A stretch of DNA of 64,000 nt from Brenneria izadpanahii (GCF_017569925.1 NZ_CP050854.1:992001-1056000); one strand, 5' to 3'. Shown: positions 39,713 to 51,485, counted from the first letter of the stretch. Made by a program: numbers and translations. Notes: generated by a model from the letters alone, not told the origin.

Positions 39713-40843
39713 GTGAAAGAAGCAGCGATTTCCCAGTCCAAACCCCAGAAAGCCGCGATGCCTTTGTTGGAGGTTCGCAATCTGACCAAAACCTTTGACG
39801 GACAGGCCGCGGTCGATGACGTGAGCCTGACGATCTACAAAGGAGAACTGTTCGCGCTGCTCGGCGCGTCCGGCTGCGGCAAGTCCACGCTGTTGCGTAT
39901 GCTGGCCGGATTCGAACACCCCACCCAGGGACAGATTGTGCTGGACGGGCAGGATCTTTCCCTGGTGCCGCCGTATCAGCGCCCGATCAACATGATGTTC
40001 CAGTCCTACGCTTTGTTTCCCCATATGACGGTGGCGAAGAATATCGCCTTCGGCCTGACGCAGGACGGGCTGTTCAAGTCCGAGATCAACGAGCGGGTGG
40101 ATGAGATGCTGGCGATGGTGCATATGCGGGAGTATGCCGACCGCAAGCCGCACCAGCTTTCCGGCGGTCAGCGCCAGCGTGTGGCGTTGGCGCGCAGTCT
40201 GGCCAAGCGTCCGAAGCTGCTGTTGCTCGACGAGCCGATGGGGGCGCTGGATAAGAAGCTGCGCGACCGTATGCAGCTCGAAGTAGTTGATATTCTGGAG
40301 CGGGTCGGCGTGACCTGCGTGATGGTGACGCACGATCAGGAAGAGGCGATGACCATGGCCGGGCGCATCGCCATTATGAACCGCGGCAAGTTCGTGCAGA
40401 TCGGCGAGCCTGAAGAGATCTACGAACACCCCAGCACCCGTTTCAGCGCCGAATTCATCGGCTCCGTCAACATGTTCGAGGGGCTGCTGAAGGCGCGCCA
40501 GGATGATGAGCTCATCATAGAGAGTCCGGGGTTGGATCATCCCCTGAAGGTAGACGCCGACGCCTCCGTGGTGGACGGCGTGCCGGTATATATCGCGCTG
40601 CGTCCGGAGAAGGTCATGCAGTGCGAGGATGAGCCCGCCGACGGCTGCAACTTTGCCGTGGGAGAGGTTGTGCATATCGCCTATCTGGGCGACCTGTCCG
40701 TTTATCACGTTCGGTTGGGCAGCGGCCAGGTGATCAGCGCCCAATTGCAAAACGCCTACCGCTACCGCAAGGGCGCGCCGACCTGGGGCGACGAAGTGCG
40801 CCTGCGCTGGGATGCGGACAGCTGTGTGGTTTTAACGGTATAG
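39713..40843 (+). CDS. potG: Putrescine ABC transporter ATPase
   Basis: ATP-binding subunit, 376 residues (E. coli PotG 377). Walker A GASGCGKSTLLRMLAGFE near residue 55, Q-loop MMFQSYALFPHM, ABC signature LSGGQRQRVALARSL, Walker B LLLLDEPMGALD and the His switch MVTHDQEEAMTMA. The C-terminal regulatory TOBE/MOP region ends DSCVVLTV as in E. coli. It starts 100 bp after potF and 13 bp before potH. Confidence 0.95.
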   Translation: MKEAAISQSKPQKAAMPLLEVRNLTKTFDGQAAVDDVSLTIYKGELFALLGASGCGKSTLLRMLAGFEHPTQGQIVLDGQDLSLVPPYQRPINMMFQSYALFPHMTVAKNIAFGLTQDGLFKSEINERVDEMLAMVHMREYADRKPHQLSGGQRQRVALARSLAKRPKLLLLDEPMGALDKKLRDRMQLEVVDILERVGVTCVMVTHDQEEAMTMAGRIAIMNRGKFVQIGEPEEIYEHPSTRFSAEFIGSVNMFEGLLKARQDDELIIESPGLDHPLKVDADASVVDGVPVYIALRPEKVMQCEDEPADGCNFAVGEVVHIAYLGDLSVYHVRLGSGQVISAQLQNAYRYRKGAPTWGDEVRLRWDADSCVVLTV

Positions 40844-40856
40844 AGAGGAACGAACG

Positions 40857-41816
40857 ATGACATTGTTTACCGAACATCACACGGCAGAGACGCCGGGCAA
40901 GACCGGTTTATTGCGGGTGATGGCCCGCTGGCGCCTGAAACACGGCCGCAATCTGGTGATCGCGCTGCCGTACCTGTGGCTGCTGCTGCTGTTTATGCTG
41001 CCGTTTCTGATCGTGTTCAAGATCAGCCTGGCGGAAATGGCGCGCGCCGTGCCGCCCTACACCGATCTGCTGTCCTGGGAGGACGCGCGTTTGGCGCTGG
41101 TGCTCAACCTGGATAACTATCTGCATCTGCTGAGCGATCCCCTGTATATCGAGGCGTATCTGCAATCGTTGCAGATAGCGGCGGTATCGACCCTGTGCTG
41201 CCTGCTGGTGGGTTATCCGCTGGCGTGGGCGGTGGCGCACAGCCGGCCGGAGATGCGTAATATTCTATTGCTGCTGGTGATTCTGCCTTCCTGGACCTCG
41301 TTCCTGATCCGCGTCTATGCCTGGATGGGCATCCTGAAAAACAACGGCGTGCTGAACAACTTCCTGATGTGGCTGGGCGTGATTCATGAGCCGTTGGTGA
41401 TTCTGCATACCAATCTGGCGGTCTACATCGGCATCGTCTATTCCTATTTGCCGTTCATGGTGCTGCCGATCTACACCGCGCTGACCCGGCTGGACTATTC
41501 GCTGGTGGAAGCCGCAATGGATCTGGGCGTGCGTCCGATGCGGACTTTCGTCAGCGTTATCGTACCGCTGACGAAAGGGGGCATCATCGCCGGCTCGATG
41601 CTGGTGTTCATTCCCGCGGTGGGCGAGTTCGTGATCCCCGAACTGCTGGGCGGACCGGACAGCATCATGATCGGCCGCATCCTGTGGCAGGAGTTTTTCA
41701 ATAACCGCGACTGGCCGGTGGCGTCGGCGGTGGCGACGATCATGCTGTTGCTGCTGATCGTGCCGATTATCTGGTTCCACAGACATCAGAGCAAAGACAT
41801 GGGAGAGCCGACATGA
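40857..41816 (+). CDS. potH: Putrescine ABC transporter permease 1
   Basis: Inner-membrane subunit, 319 residues, six predicted helices following a cytoplasmic N-terminus. The binding-protein-dependent permease EAA loop appears as LVEAAMDLGVRPMRTFVSVIVPLTKGGI, broken here as EAAMDLG and PLTKGGI motifs near residues 222 and 241. It pairs with PotI to form the channel driven by PotG. The stop overlaps the potI start (ATGA), indicating translational coupling. Confidence 0.94.
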   Translation: MTLFTEHHTAETPGKTGLLRVMARWRLKHGRNLVIALPYLWLLLLFMLPFLIVFKISLAEMARAVPPYTDLLSWEDARLALVLNLDNYLHLLSDPLYIEAYLQSLQIAAVSTLCCLLVGYPLAWAVAHSRPEMRNILLLLVILPSWTSFLIRVYAWMGILKNNGVLNNFLMWLGVIHEPLVILHTNLAVYIGIVYSYLPFMVLPIYTALTRLDYSLVEAAMDLGVRPMRTFVSVIVPLTKGGIIAGSMLVFIPAVGEFVIPELLGGPDSIMIGRILWQEFFNNRDWPVASAVATIMLLLLIVPIIWFHRHQSKDMGEPT

Positions 41817-42658
41817 ACAATCTACCCGTCGTGCGTTCTCCCTGGCGCATTCTCATCCTGGTATTGTGCTTTACCTTTCTGTACGCGCCGATGCTGATGC
41901 TGGTGGTGTACTCGTTCAACAGTTCTAAGCTGGTGACGGTATGGGCGGGCTGGTCTACGCGCTGGTACGTCGAACTGTTTCATGATTCGGCGATGATCAG
42001 CGCCGTGGCGTTAAGCCTGACCATTGCCGCTGCTTCCGCCTCGATGGCGGTGATTCTGGGCTCGCTGGCGGCGGTGGTGATGGTGCGTTTCGGCAGGTTT
42101 CGCGGCTCCAACGGCTTCGCCTTCATGCTGACGGCGCCGCTGGTGATGCCGGACGTGATTACCGGCCTGTCGCTGCTGCTGCTGTTCGTGGCGCTGGGAC
42201 ACGCGCTGGGCTGGCCGTCGGAGCGGGGCATGCTGACCATCTGGCTGGCGCACGTGACCTTCTGTACCGCCTATGTGTCGGTGGTGATCGGCGCCCGCCT
42301 GCGCGAACTGGATCGCTCTATCGAGGAGGCGGCGCTGGATCTCGGCGCGGGGCCGGTGAAGGTTTTCTTCGTGATCACCGTGCCGATGATCGCCCCGGCG
42401 CTGATCTCGGGCTGGCTGCTGGCGTTCACCCTGTCTCTCGACGATCTGGTGATCGCCAGCTTCGTTTCCGGACCGGGGGCGACGACGCTGCCGATGCTGG
42501 TCTTTTCCAGCGTGCGTATGGGGGTGAATCCGCAGATTAACGCTCTGGCGTCGCTGATTTTGCTGGTCGTCAGCATTATCGGTTTTATCGCCTGGCGGTT
42601 TATCGCCAGAGCGGAAAAACAGCGGCAGCACGATCTGCAGAAGGCCGGGCGCGGCTGA
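41813..42658 (+). CDS. potI: Putrescine ABC transporter permease 2
   Basis: 281-residue second permease with six helices and the EAA loop EEAALDLGAGPVKVFFVITV near residue 170, contacting PotG. C-terminal residues are basic and cytoplasmic. It is the last gene of the island; pyrG starts 117 bp downstream. Whether this is the only potFGHI set in the genome or a second copy cannot be told from the window. Confidence 0.94.
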   Translation: MNNLPVVRSPWRILILVLCFTFLYAPMLMLVVYSFNSSKLVTVWAGWSTRWYVELFHDSAMISAVALSLTIAAASASMAVILGSLAAVVMVRFGRFRGSNGFAFMLTAPLVMPDVITGLSLLLLFVALGHALGWPSERGMLTIWLAHVTFCTAYVSVVIGARLRELDRSIEEAALDLGAGPVKVFFVITVPMIAPALISGWLLAFTLSLDDLVIASFVSGPGATTLPMLVFSSVRMGVNPQINALASLILLVVSIIGFIAWRFIARAEKQRQHDLQKAGRG

Positions 42659-42760
42659 AGCTGAGGGGGCGGCGGCGAGGGAAAACGAATATTTGTGGCG
42701 TTCATCAGGTTCCGGTATACTACTTTCCCGTCCTGGTATTTCCATCGTCTTTAAACCTAA

Positions 42761-44413
<1,653 letters not shown>

Positions 44414-44426
44414 GGTTTCGCCAGCG

Positions 44427-44450
44427 CCGCGCGGTCCAGAGATCGCGCGG
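44427..44450. other. Hairpin between pyrG and eno
   Basis: CCGCGCG (44427-44433) and CGCGCGG (44444-44450) form a 7-bp stem just after the pyrG stop, with no U-tract. It may stabilise or process the pyrG-eno transcript so that eno is expressed more strongly. Confidence 0.45.
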
Positions 44451-44461
44451 TGTTCGTCTGA

Positions 44462-45796
<1,335 letters not shown>

Positions 45797-45825
45797 TTCT
45801 TAGCCTTTTCCTGCTGCTTATAACC

Positions 45826-45853
45826 AACGGCTCCTTCGGGGGCCGTTTTTTTT
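45826..45853 (+). terminator. Rho-independent terminator after eno
   Basis: AACGGC-CCCC-type stem (AACGGCTCC and GGGGGCCGTT around TTC) followed by eight T residues. A strong terminator 29 bp past the eno stop. Confidence 0.88.
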
Positions 45854-45876
45854 ACCGCCATTCTTTGCTTCTTCGT

Positions 45877-45900
45877 ATAAAAAACGCCGTTTTCGGCGCT
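45877..45900 (-). terminator. Minus-strand terminator facing the small ORF
   Basis: On the minus strand AGCGCCG-AAAA-CGGCGTT (one G-U pair) is followed by TTTT. The A-tract side on the plus strand shows it works only for leftward transcription, so it serves something transcribed leftward from about 46.1 kb. Confidence 0.65.
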
Positions 45901-45927
45901 CCGAAGGAGAACGGGTCAGGGCGCCCG

Positions 45928-46110
45928 TCATAAAAAAATTGCGGCCCGTCTCAAATCCTCCTCTTTCCGCATGCAGTAATACGCCGCCAGAACTACATTA
46001 ATCAGACCGACGGTTCCATTAATATAAAATGCCTTTTTATAAAATATTTGAAGCCGATCGGTTAATTCTTTTCTGTGGTGCCAGTACGGGTCGCCCGGTG
46101 GCAAAAGCAC
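45928..46110 (-). CDS. Hypothetical 60-residue protein, possibly a gene remnant
   Basis: The frame starts with GTG and encodes a basic/aromatic segment (PYWHHRKELTDRLQIFYKKA), a hydrophobic stretch (GTVGLINVVLAAYYCM) that could be one membrane helix, and a charged end. No family is recognised. A minus-strand terminator lies 28 bp downstream, which favours a real or formerly real gene. There is no clear ribosome-binding site, and a stop lies 8 codons upstream in frame. Confidence 0.3.
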   Translation of the reverse strand: MLLPPGDPYWHHRKELTDRLQIFYKKAFYINGTVGLINVVLAAYYCMRKEEDLRRAAIFL

Positions 46111-46211
46111 AAAGGTGTGCGCTCGGTCTGAACGTTACCTTAGTGCCATGGCGGGTATAAGCATTTCGCCGGCTATGACACCTTCATAAAAATAACCGAG
46201 GAAGGATGGTA

Positions 46212-47768
46212 ATGAAAACACGTAAGATCGGGCTGGCTAATTATCTGGCCTACGGCTCGGGCGACTTTCTTGGGGCAGGCACTACCGCACTGACGGCCGC
46301 CTGGTTACTCTATTTTTACACTACGTTCTGCGGTTTAACTCCGATTGAGGCAACCTTCATTTTTGCGATGGCGCGCGTATTGGATGCCGTCGTCAGCCCG
46401 TTAATGGGCTTCCTGACCGATAACTTCGGTTCTACCTGGCTGGGTAAACGCTTCGGCCGCCGTAAATTCTTTATCTTGCTCGGTATCCCTTGCGTATTCA
46501 GCTACAGCTTTATGTGGGTAGGCGATATGGGATATTGGTACTACCTGTTGACCTATCTGCTGTTTGATGTGATTTATACCATGGTGCTGGTGCCGTATGA
46601 AACGCTGGTGCCGGAAATGACCGACGATTTCAAACAGAAAACCAAATTCTCCGGCGCACGCATCGCGCTGGCTCAGCTTTCCGCCATTCTGGCCGCTTTC
46701 CTGCCCGGCATTCTGTTGGGATATTTCGGCAAAGACAACGCGGTTTCCTTCTTCTACGCCAGCCTGGTGTTCTCGGTGATCTGCGCCCTGGTGTTGACGC
46801 TGGTGTATTTGTTCACCTGGGAACGGCCTCGCGATCAAATGTCCGAGGCTTCTTTGCGGGCGGAAAAAGAGCGTCAATCCCTGTCGTTGGTGGATAGCCT
46901 GAAACGGCTGAATGTCGAACTGTTATCGACGCTGCGTATTCGTATTTTCCGCCAGCATTTAGGGATGTATCTGGGCGGCTATATCGCGCAGGATGTGTTC
47001 AATGCCGTATTCACCTATTACGTGGTCTTTGTGTTAATGCAAAGCCCGACGATGGCCTCTAACCTGATGGGGACGATGGCGATCCTGCAATTTATCGCGG
47101 TGATCGGCATGATCCCGCTGTGCATTCGCTTCGGACCCGCGCCGTCTTATCGTCTGGTGGTCTGCCTGTTCGGGCTGAGCGCGCTCTCTTACGCATTCCT
47201 CTGGTACAGCAATCTGCATGACGCTTTCTCGCTGCTGCTGCTGATTTCGGCGCTGGCCGGCTTGGGCCGCGGCGGGATTAACTACGTGCCGTGGAATACC
47301 TACACCTATATCGCCGATGTCGACGAGGTGATCACCGCACAGCGCCGCGAAGGGATTTTCGCCGGCATCATGACGCTGACCCGCAAGGCTTCCCAGGCAG
47401 GCGCGGTGATGCTGGTAGGGATCGTGCTGCAGCTTTCCGGCTTCGTATCCGGGCAGAGCGTACAGACGCCGGGCGTCAGCCACACCATCCTGATGATCCT
47501 GAGCTTCGGCACCGTTGGGGTGTTGGCGCTGGGCTTTCTGGTCTCCCTGCGTTTCAAACTCAATCTTCAGACGCACAGCGTATTGCGTGAGGAAACGCAG
47601 AAGATGCGCGAAGCCGGACGTCCGGTCCCTGAACAAATCACGCCGCAAGCCAGGGCGACCGTCGAAATGCTGGCCGGCATGCCTTATGAGTCGCTGTGGG
47701 GCAACAACAATATCGGCTACCTGAACCGGAATAAGGCGAACTCCGTAACGCGCGTGACTCAGCCCTGA
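46212..47768 (+). CDS. rhiT: Rhamnogalacturonide transporter (GPH family)
   Basis: Twelve-helix symporter of the glycoside-pentoside-hexuronide family, 518 residues. KIGLANYLAYGSGDFLGAG at the N-terminus, the cation-site helix ARVLDAVVSPLMGFLTDNFG, and PYETLVPEMTDDFKQKTKFSG match family motifs. A long cytoplasmic tail (about 60 residues) ends the protein. Coupling to a GH105 hydrolase gene 43 bp downstream is the rhiT-rhiN arrangement known from Dickeya, importing unsaturated rhamnogalacturonan oligomers. GAGGAAGG fits the ATG at 46212 better than the one at 46206. I found no convincing KdgR or RhaS site upstream by eye. Confidence 0.85.
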   Translation: MKTRKIGLANYLAYGSGDFLGAGTTALTAAWLLYFYTTFCGLTPIEATFIFAMARVLDAVVSPLMGFLTDNFGSTWLGKRFGRRKFFILLGIPCVFSYSFMWVGDMGYWYYLLTYLLFDVIYTMVLVPYETLVPEMTDDFKQKTKFSGARIALAQLSAILAAFLPGILLGYFGKDNAVSFFYASLVFSVICALVLTLVYLFTWERPRDQMSEASLRAEKERQSLSLVDSLKRLNVELLSTLRIRIFRQHLGMYLGGYIAQDVFNAVFTYYVVFVLMQSPTMASNLMGTMAILQFIAVIGMIPLCIRFGPAPSYRLVVCLFGLSALSYAFLWYSNLHDAFSLLLLISALAGLGRGGINYVPWNTYTYIADVDEVITAQRREGIFAGIMTLTRKASQAGAVMLVGIVLQLSGFVSGQSVQTPGVSHTILMILSFGTVGVLALGFLVSLRFKLNLQTHSVLREETQKMREAGRPVPEQITPQARATVEMLAGMPYESLWGNNNIGYLNRNKANSVTRVTQP

Positions 47769-47811
47769 ACGTTTTGAATTGTTAAATGCTAACTAAATTG
47801 GATGATTTACT

Positions 47812-48951
47812 ATGACCGTATTCAGTGTAAAACATAGCCCGCTTTTGTGTCAGCCCGAACGTTTCATCTCCCGCGAGGATCTGAAGGCGCTGATTTGCCG
47901 TATCACTGATAATCTGGTGAACATTGAAGATAAAACCGGCGAGTTTCTGCTGCGGCTGGATGACGGCCGGGTGATCGACACCAAAGGCTGGGCCGGTTGG
48001 GAATGGACGCACGGCATCGGTTTGTACGGTATTTATCAGTATTACCAGCAAACGGGCGATGAGCAGATGCGGGCCATCATTGACGACTGGTTTTCCGCCC
48101 GCCTGGCGGAAGGCACGCCGACCAAGAATGTGAATACCGTTTGTCCTTTCCTGACGCTGGCCTACCGTTACGAAGAAACGCATGATGCCCGCTGGCTGCC
48201 GTATCTGGAGCGCTGGGCCGAGTGGGTGATGTATGAAATGCCGCGCACCCAAAAGCAGGGATTGCAGCACATTGTTTATAACAATGAAAATACCGAGCAA
48301 TTGTGGGACGACACGCTAATGATGAGCGTGCTGCCGCTGGCGAAAATCGGCAAGCTGTTAAACCGGCCGGAATTCGTGGAAGAAGCGACCTACCAGTTCC
48401 TGCTGCATGTTCAGTATCTGATGGATCGTCAAAGCGGGTTGTGGTTTCACGGCTGGACGTTCGCGGAAAAGCATAACTTTGCCAAAGCGCGCTGGGCGAG
48501 GGGCAATAGCTGGCTGACCGTGGCGATCCCCGAGTTTATCGAACTGTTGGAATTGCCGGAGCACAATGCGACGCGCCGCTTCCTGTTGCAGGTGTTGGAA
48601 AGCCAGATTGAGGCGCTGGCGAAATATCAGGATGACAGCGGTTTGTGGCACACCCTGATTGACGATCCGCAATCGTACCTTGAAAGCTCGGCGACGGCCG
48701 GTTTCGCCTACGGCATTCTGAAAGCCGTCCGCAAGCGCTACGTGGATAAAAGCTATGCGCCAGTGGCGGAGAAAGCGATTCGCGGCGTTATCAATCACGT
48801 AAATGCGGACGGTGAGCTGACTCAGGTTTCATTCGGCACCGCAATGGGCAACGATCTTGATTTTTATCGTGAAATAGCCCTGACTTCTATGCCGTACGGC
48901 CAGGCGATGGCGATCCTCTGCCTGTCGGAATATCTGCGGGTTTATCTGTAA
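47812..48951 (+). CDS. rhiN: Unsaturated rhamnogalacturonyl hydrolase (GH105)
   Basis: 379-residue cytoplasmic alpha6/alpha6-barrel hydrolase that removes the unsaturated galacturonyl residue from rhamnogalacturonan lyase products by hydration of its double bond. Visible: GWEWTHGIGLYGIYQYYQ, ENTEQLWDDTLMMSVLPL with the catalytic Asp, the substrate-site FHGW and ARWARGNSWLTVAIPEF, and SSATAGFAYGILKA. No signal peptide. It follows rhiT closely, so imported oligomers are cleaved in the cytoplasm. It lies between eno and queE, not the E. coli neighbourhood. Confidence 0.9.
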   Translation: MTVFSVKHSPLLCQPERFISREDLKALICRITDNLVNIEDKTGEFLLRLDDGRVIDTKGWAGWEWTHGIGLYGIYQYYQQTGDEQMRAIIDDWFSARLAEGTPTKNVNTVCPFLTLAYRYEETHDARWLPYLERWAEWVMYEMPRTQKQGLQHIVYNNENTEQLWDDTLMMSVLPLAKIGKLLNRPEFVEEATYQFLLHVQYLMDRQSGLWFHGWTFAEKHNFAKARWARGNSWLTVAIPEFIELLELPEHNATRRFLLQVLESQIEALAKYQDDSGLWHTLIDDPQSYLESSATAGFAYGILKAVRKRYVDKSYAPVAEKAIRGVINHVNADGELTQVSFGTAMGNDLDFYREIALTSMPYGQAMAILCLSEYLRVYL

Positions 48952-48958
48952 TGATGAA

Positions 48959-48987
48959 GGCGGGTATCCCGGCATGGGATGCCCGCC
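48959..48987. terminator. Hairpin after rhiN
   Basis: GGCGGGTATCCC (48959-48970) pairs with GGGATGCCCGCC (48976-48987) over 12 positions, one being a U-G wobble, around a 5-base loop. It begins 8 bp after the rhiN stop. No U-tract. A smaller GGCGGG/CCCGCC hairpin at about 49071-49087 lies at the end of the opposing gene. Confidence 0.5.
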
Positions 48988-49093
48988 TCAGACTGTCGTA
49001 ATGCCCGATATTAGGGTCAGCGCCCCTCGGCGCGATAATGAGGTTGTCGTCAACCGCAATGAACGTCTGGGCGGGGAATGCCCGCCTGAACGT

Positions 49094-50059
49094 TTAGTTG
49101 GTTAGCCCCGCCACGCTGTAATTAATCGGAACCCAGCGATAACCTGATTGCTCACCGGCTTTAACGTGGCCGATGCCGGGAAATGAAATGTGCGTGCCGG
49201 CCACCCAATAGCCCTGACTGGCGGCGTCCGCCAGTATTTTGCTGCGGGTTTGCGCCGCCGTATCCATATCGGAATCAAAACTGATGGTGGTGGCCGGCAG
49301 CGGGAACTGCACGGCCGCAACATGAATGATATCCCCCCAGATCAGCAATTTTTGTCCTGCGCTCTCTACCCAGAACGCCGTATGACCGGGCGTATGTCCG
49401 GGGGCGGGTAACGGCGTGATGCCGGTGAAGAGCGGATGCTCGCCGGCAAAGGTTTTCAGCTTGTTGGCCGCCTGGATGGTACGAAAGGCGGCCTGAACCC
49501 GCTGGAATGCCGGTTTCTGCGCTTCACCGGCCTGTTTCAGGTTCGCTTCGCTGAGCCAATAATCGGCCTCGGTCTGGCTGACGTAGACGGTGGCGTTGGG
49601 AAACGTGAGTTTGCCGTCGCTAATCAGGCCGCCGAAGTGATCGCCATGCAGGTGCGTCATTAACACCGTATCCACCTGTTCCGGTGAATAACCGGCGGCC
49701 TTAAGGTTATTCAATACCTTACCCACGGTAGGATTGGCCTGTTTGCCATTGCCGGTATCCACCAATATCAGATTTTGTCCGGTATTAATCAGATAGGTAT
49801 TGATGGAGGTATCGACGGGCGCGCTCAGCGACTGTTCCGCCAGCCGGGTTGTGATTTGCTCCGGCGACGCCCGCGTCAGCAGTTTATCGACCGGCATGGC
49901 GTTGGTGCCGTCAGCCAGCGCGGTAATTTCAAATTGCCCCAGCAGCATGCGGTAATAGCCCGCTTGAGTTTTAACCTGCGGAACCGGCTGTGCCGTAGCG
50001 ATGGCGGGGACGAAAACAGACGTCAGCAACAGTAAAGCGAGAGATCTCAATCGATTCAT
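49094..50059 (-). CDS. Exported metallo-beta-lactamase-fold hydrolase
   Basis: 321 residues. Signal peptide about 1-23 (RLRSLALLLLTSVFVPAIA, then TAQ), so periplasmic or secreted. Zinc motif HLHGDH (His136, His138, Asp140, His141), a later GHTPGHTAFW histidine and the bridging Asp in LLIWGDIIH are all present, so the dinuclear site looks complete. This subgroup includes lactonase-like and hydroxyacylglutathione-hydrolase-like enzymes; the substrate is unknown. True beta-lactamase activity is unlikely. It is convergent with rhiN and divergent from queE. Confidence 0.85.
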   Translation of the reverse strand: MNRLRSLALLLLTSVFVPAIATAQPVPQVKTQAGYYRMLLGQFEITALADGTNAMPVDKLLTRASPEQITTRLAEQSLSAPVDTSINTYLINTGQNLILVDTGNGKQANPTVGKVLNNLKAAGYSPEQVDTVLMTHLHGDHFGGLISDGKLTFPNATVYVSQTEADYWLSEANLKQAGEAQKPAFQRVQAAFRTIQAANKLKTFAGEHPLFTGITPLPAPGHTPGHTAFWVESAGQKLLIWGDIIHVAAVQFPLPATTISFDSDMDTAAQTRSKILADAASQGYWVAGTHISFPGIGHVKAGEQSGYRWVPINYSVAGLTN

Positions 50060-50240
50060 GTTTTTCGTTCCTTGTTAATGAGTTAGCGTTGAAATGCATC
50101 GGTGAAACGTATGGATTGCCTGCTGATTATTAACCGTACTGTAACATTACTCAAATCAGATACGAACATAGGGTAATCAATGTGGGAGTTTGGTGTGCCG
50201 CCGTCTATCTGCGATAATGTGTTTTTAAGTTACAGGTATA

Positions 50241-50921
50241 GTGAAAAACATGCAGTACCCGATTAATGAAATGTTTCAGACGTTGCAGGGCGAAGGCTAT
50301 TTCACCGGTGTCCCGGCGGTGTTTGTGCGCCTGCAGGGATGTCCGGTCGGTTGTAGCTGGTGTGATACCAAACATACCTGGGACAAACTTGCCGAGCGGG
50401 AAATTCCACTGGATCAGGTACTGGTTAAAACGCAGGAAAGCGATGGTTGGGGAGCCGCCGGCGCCGAGGACGTTCTGAGGCTGATCGAACGGGAAGGCTA
50501 TACCGCGCGCCATATTGTGATCACCGGGGGAGAGCCCTGTATTCACGATCTGGCTCCGCTGACGCTGCTGTTGGAACAGCAGGGGTTTAGCTGTCAGATA
50601 GAAACCAGCGGCACGCATGAAGTTCGCTGCTCGCCTAAAACCTGGGTGACGGTTTCCCCGAAAGTGAATATGCGCGGCGGCATGGCGGTGATCGATCAGG
50701 CGCTGCGCCGGGCGGATGAAATCAAACATCCGGTTGCCCGCGAGCGCGATATCGAAGATCTGGACGCCTTGCTGGCCCGGTTGCAGGATGACAAACCGCG
50801 CATTGTGGCGCTACAGCCGATCAGTCAGAAGGAAAGCGCCACTAAATTGTGCATCGCCACCTGTATCGCCCGTAACTGGCGGCTTTCCATGCAGACGCAT
50901 AAGTATTTGAATATCGCCTAG
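50241..50921 (+). CDS. queE: 7-carboxy-7-deazaguanine synthase
   Basis: Radical-SAM enzyme forming the deazaguanine ring of queuosine precursors from carboxy-tetrahydropterin. 226 residues (E. coli 223). NEMFQTLQGEGYFTGVP, the CX3CX2C-type cluster motif GCPVGCSWCDTKHTW (this enzyme's CxxxxCxxC region), and TGGEPCIHDL are intact; the C-terminus RLSMQTHKYLNIA-like end matches E. coli. The GTG at 50241 has AGGT at good spacing; the E. coli-type MQYP start at 50250 is also possible. queD is convergent 200 bp away. Confidence 0.94.
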   Translation: MKNMQYPINEMFQTLQGEGYFTGVPAVFVRLQGCPVGCSWCDTKHTWDKLAEREIPLDQVLVKTQESDGWGAAGAEDVLRLIEREGYTARHIVITGGEPCIHDLAPLTLLLEQQGFSCQIETSGTHEVRCSPKTWVTVSPKVNMRGGMAVIDQALRRADEIKHPVARERDIEDLDALLARLQDDKPRIVALQPISQKESATKLCIATCIARNWRLSMQTHKYLNIA

Positions 50922-50986
50922 ATCCTCGCCAAGCCGTCTTTCCCGCGGCAGTGAACGAGGGTGAGTTTGACGACCCAGTTCGCTAC

Positions 50987-51065
50987 GACCCCCTCCCAGC
51001 CTCCCTGCTAGGGGGAGGCGCGTTCTCCCTCCCCTGCGAGGGGGAGGGCCGGGGAGGGGTTAGCG
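50987..51065. repeat. GC-rich nested inverted repeat, copy 2
   Basis: Outer ACCCCCTCCC and GGGGAGGGGT arms enclose two inner hairpins, CCTCCC/GGGGAGG and CCCTCCCC/GGGGAGGG (8 bp). The right half aligns with 1232-1268 (CTCC..CCCC..GGGGAGG..GGGGTTA). It lies between the convergent genes queE and queD. Confidence 0.7.
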
Positions 51066-51122
51066 TCGGGAGGAGATGGAGCGCTGTTTTTTGCAACGGT
51101 TCTGGTGGCTTGAGATGCGCGG

Positions 51123-51485
51123 CTACTCGCCTTTATATATGCAGCCCGCGGTGCAGGTCTCTTTTACCATCACGGCGCTCAGTTCTGGCAAGGAGGGCTT
51201 AACCTGCTGCCAGATCCAACGGGCCAGCACTTCGCTGGTGGGATTTTCCAGACCGGGAATGTCGTTCAGATAGTGGTGATCCAGCTTTTCCCACGTTGGT
51301 TTGAACGCGGCTTTTAATTCAGCGAAGTCCATCACCCAGCCGGTATGCGGATCAACCTCGCCGGTAATTTCCAGTCGAACCATAAATGAATGCCCATGCA
51401 GGCGTCCGCATTTATGTCCGGCCGGAACATGGGGCAGACGGTGGGCGGCTTCAAACTGAAAATCTTTAAATAGCGTGGTTGCCAT
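51123..51485 (-). CDS. queD: 6-carboxy-tetrahydropterin synthase
   Basis: PTPS-family enzyme converting dihydroneopterin triphosphate to 6-carboxy-tetrahydropterin, the substrate of QueE. 120 residues (E. coli 121). Zinc-binding histidines in [10 protein letters not shown] and [10 protein letters not shown], the catalytic cysteine in this CGRLHGH segment and the C-terminal [12 protein letters not shown] are visible. It is convergent with queE and divergent from cysJ, as in E. coli. Confidence 0.96.
   Translation of the reverse strand: MATTLFKDFQFEAAHRLPHVPAGHKCGRLHGHSFMVRLEITGEVDPHTGWVMDFAELKAAFKPTWEKLDHHYLNDIPGLENPTSEVLARWIWQQVKPSLPELSAVMVKETCTAGCIYKGE

Noticed and set aside
46111..46211. 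KdgR or RhaS operator ahead of rhiT
   Set aside because: No sequence close to the AATGAAA-N5-TTTCATT type palindrome was seen by eye; regulation left unassigned.
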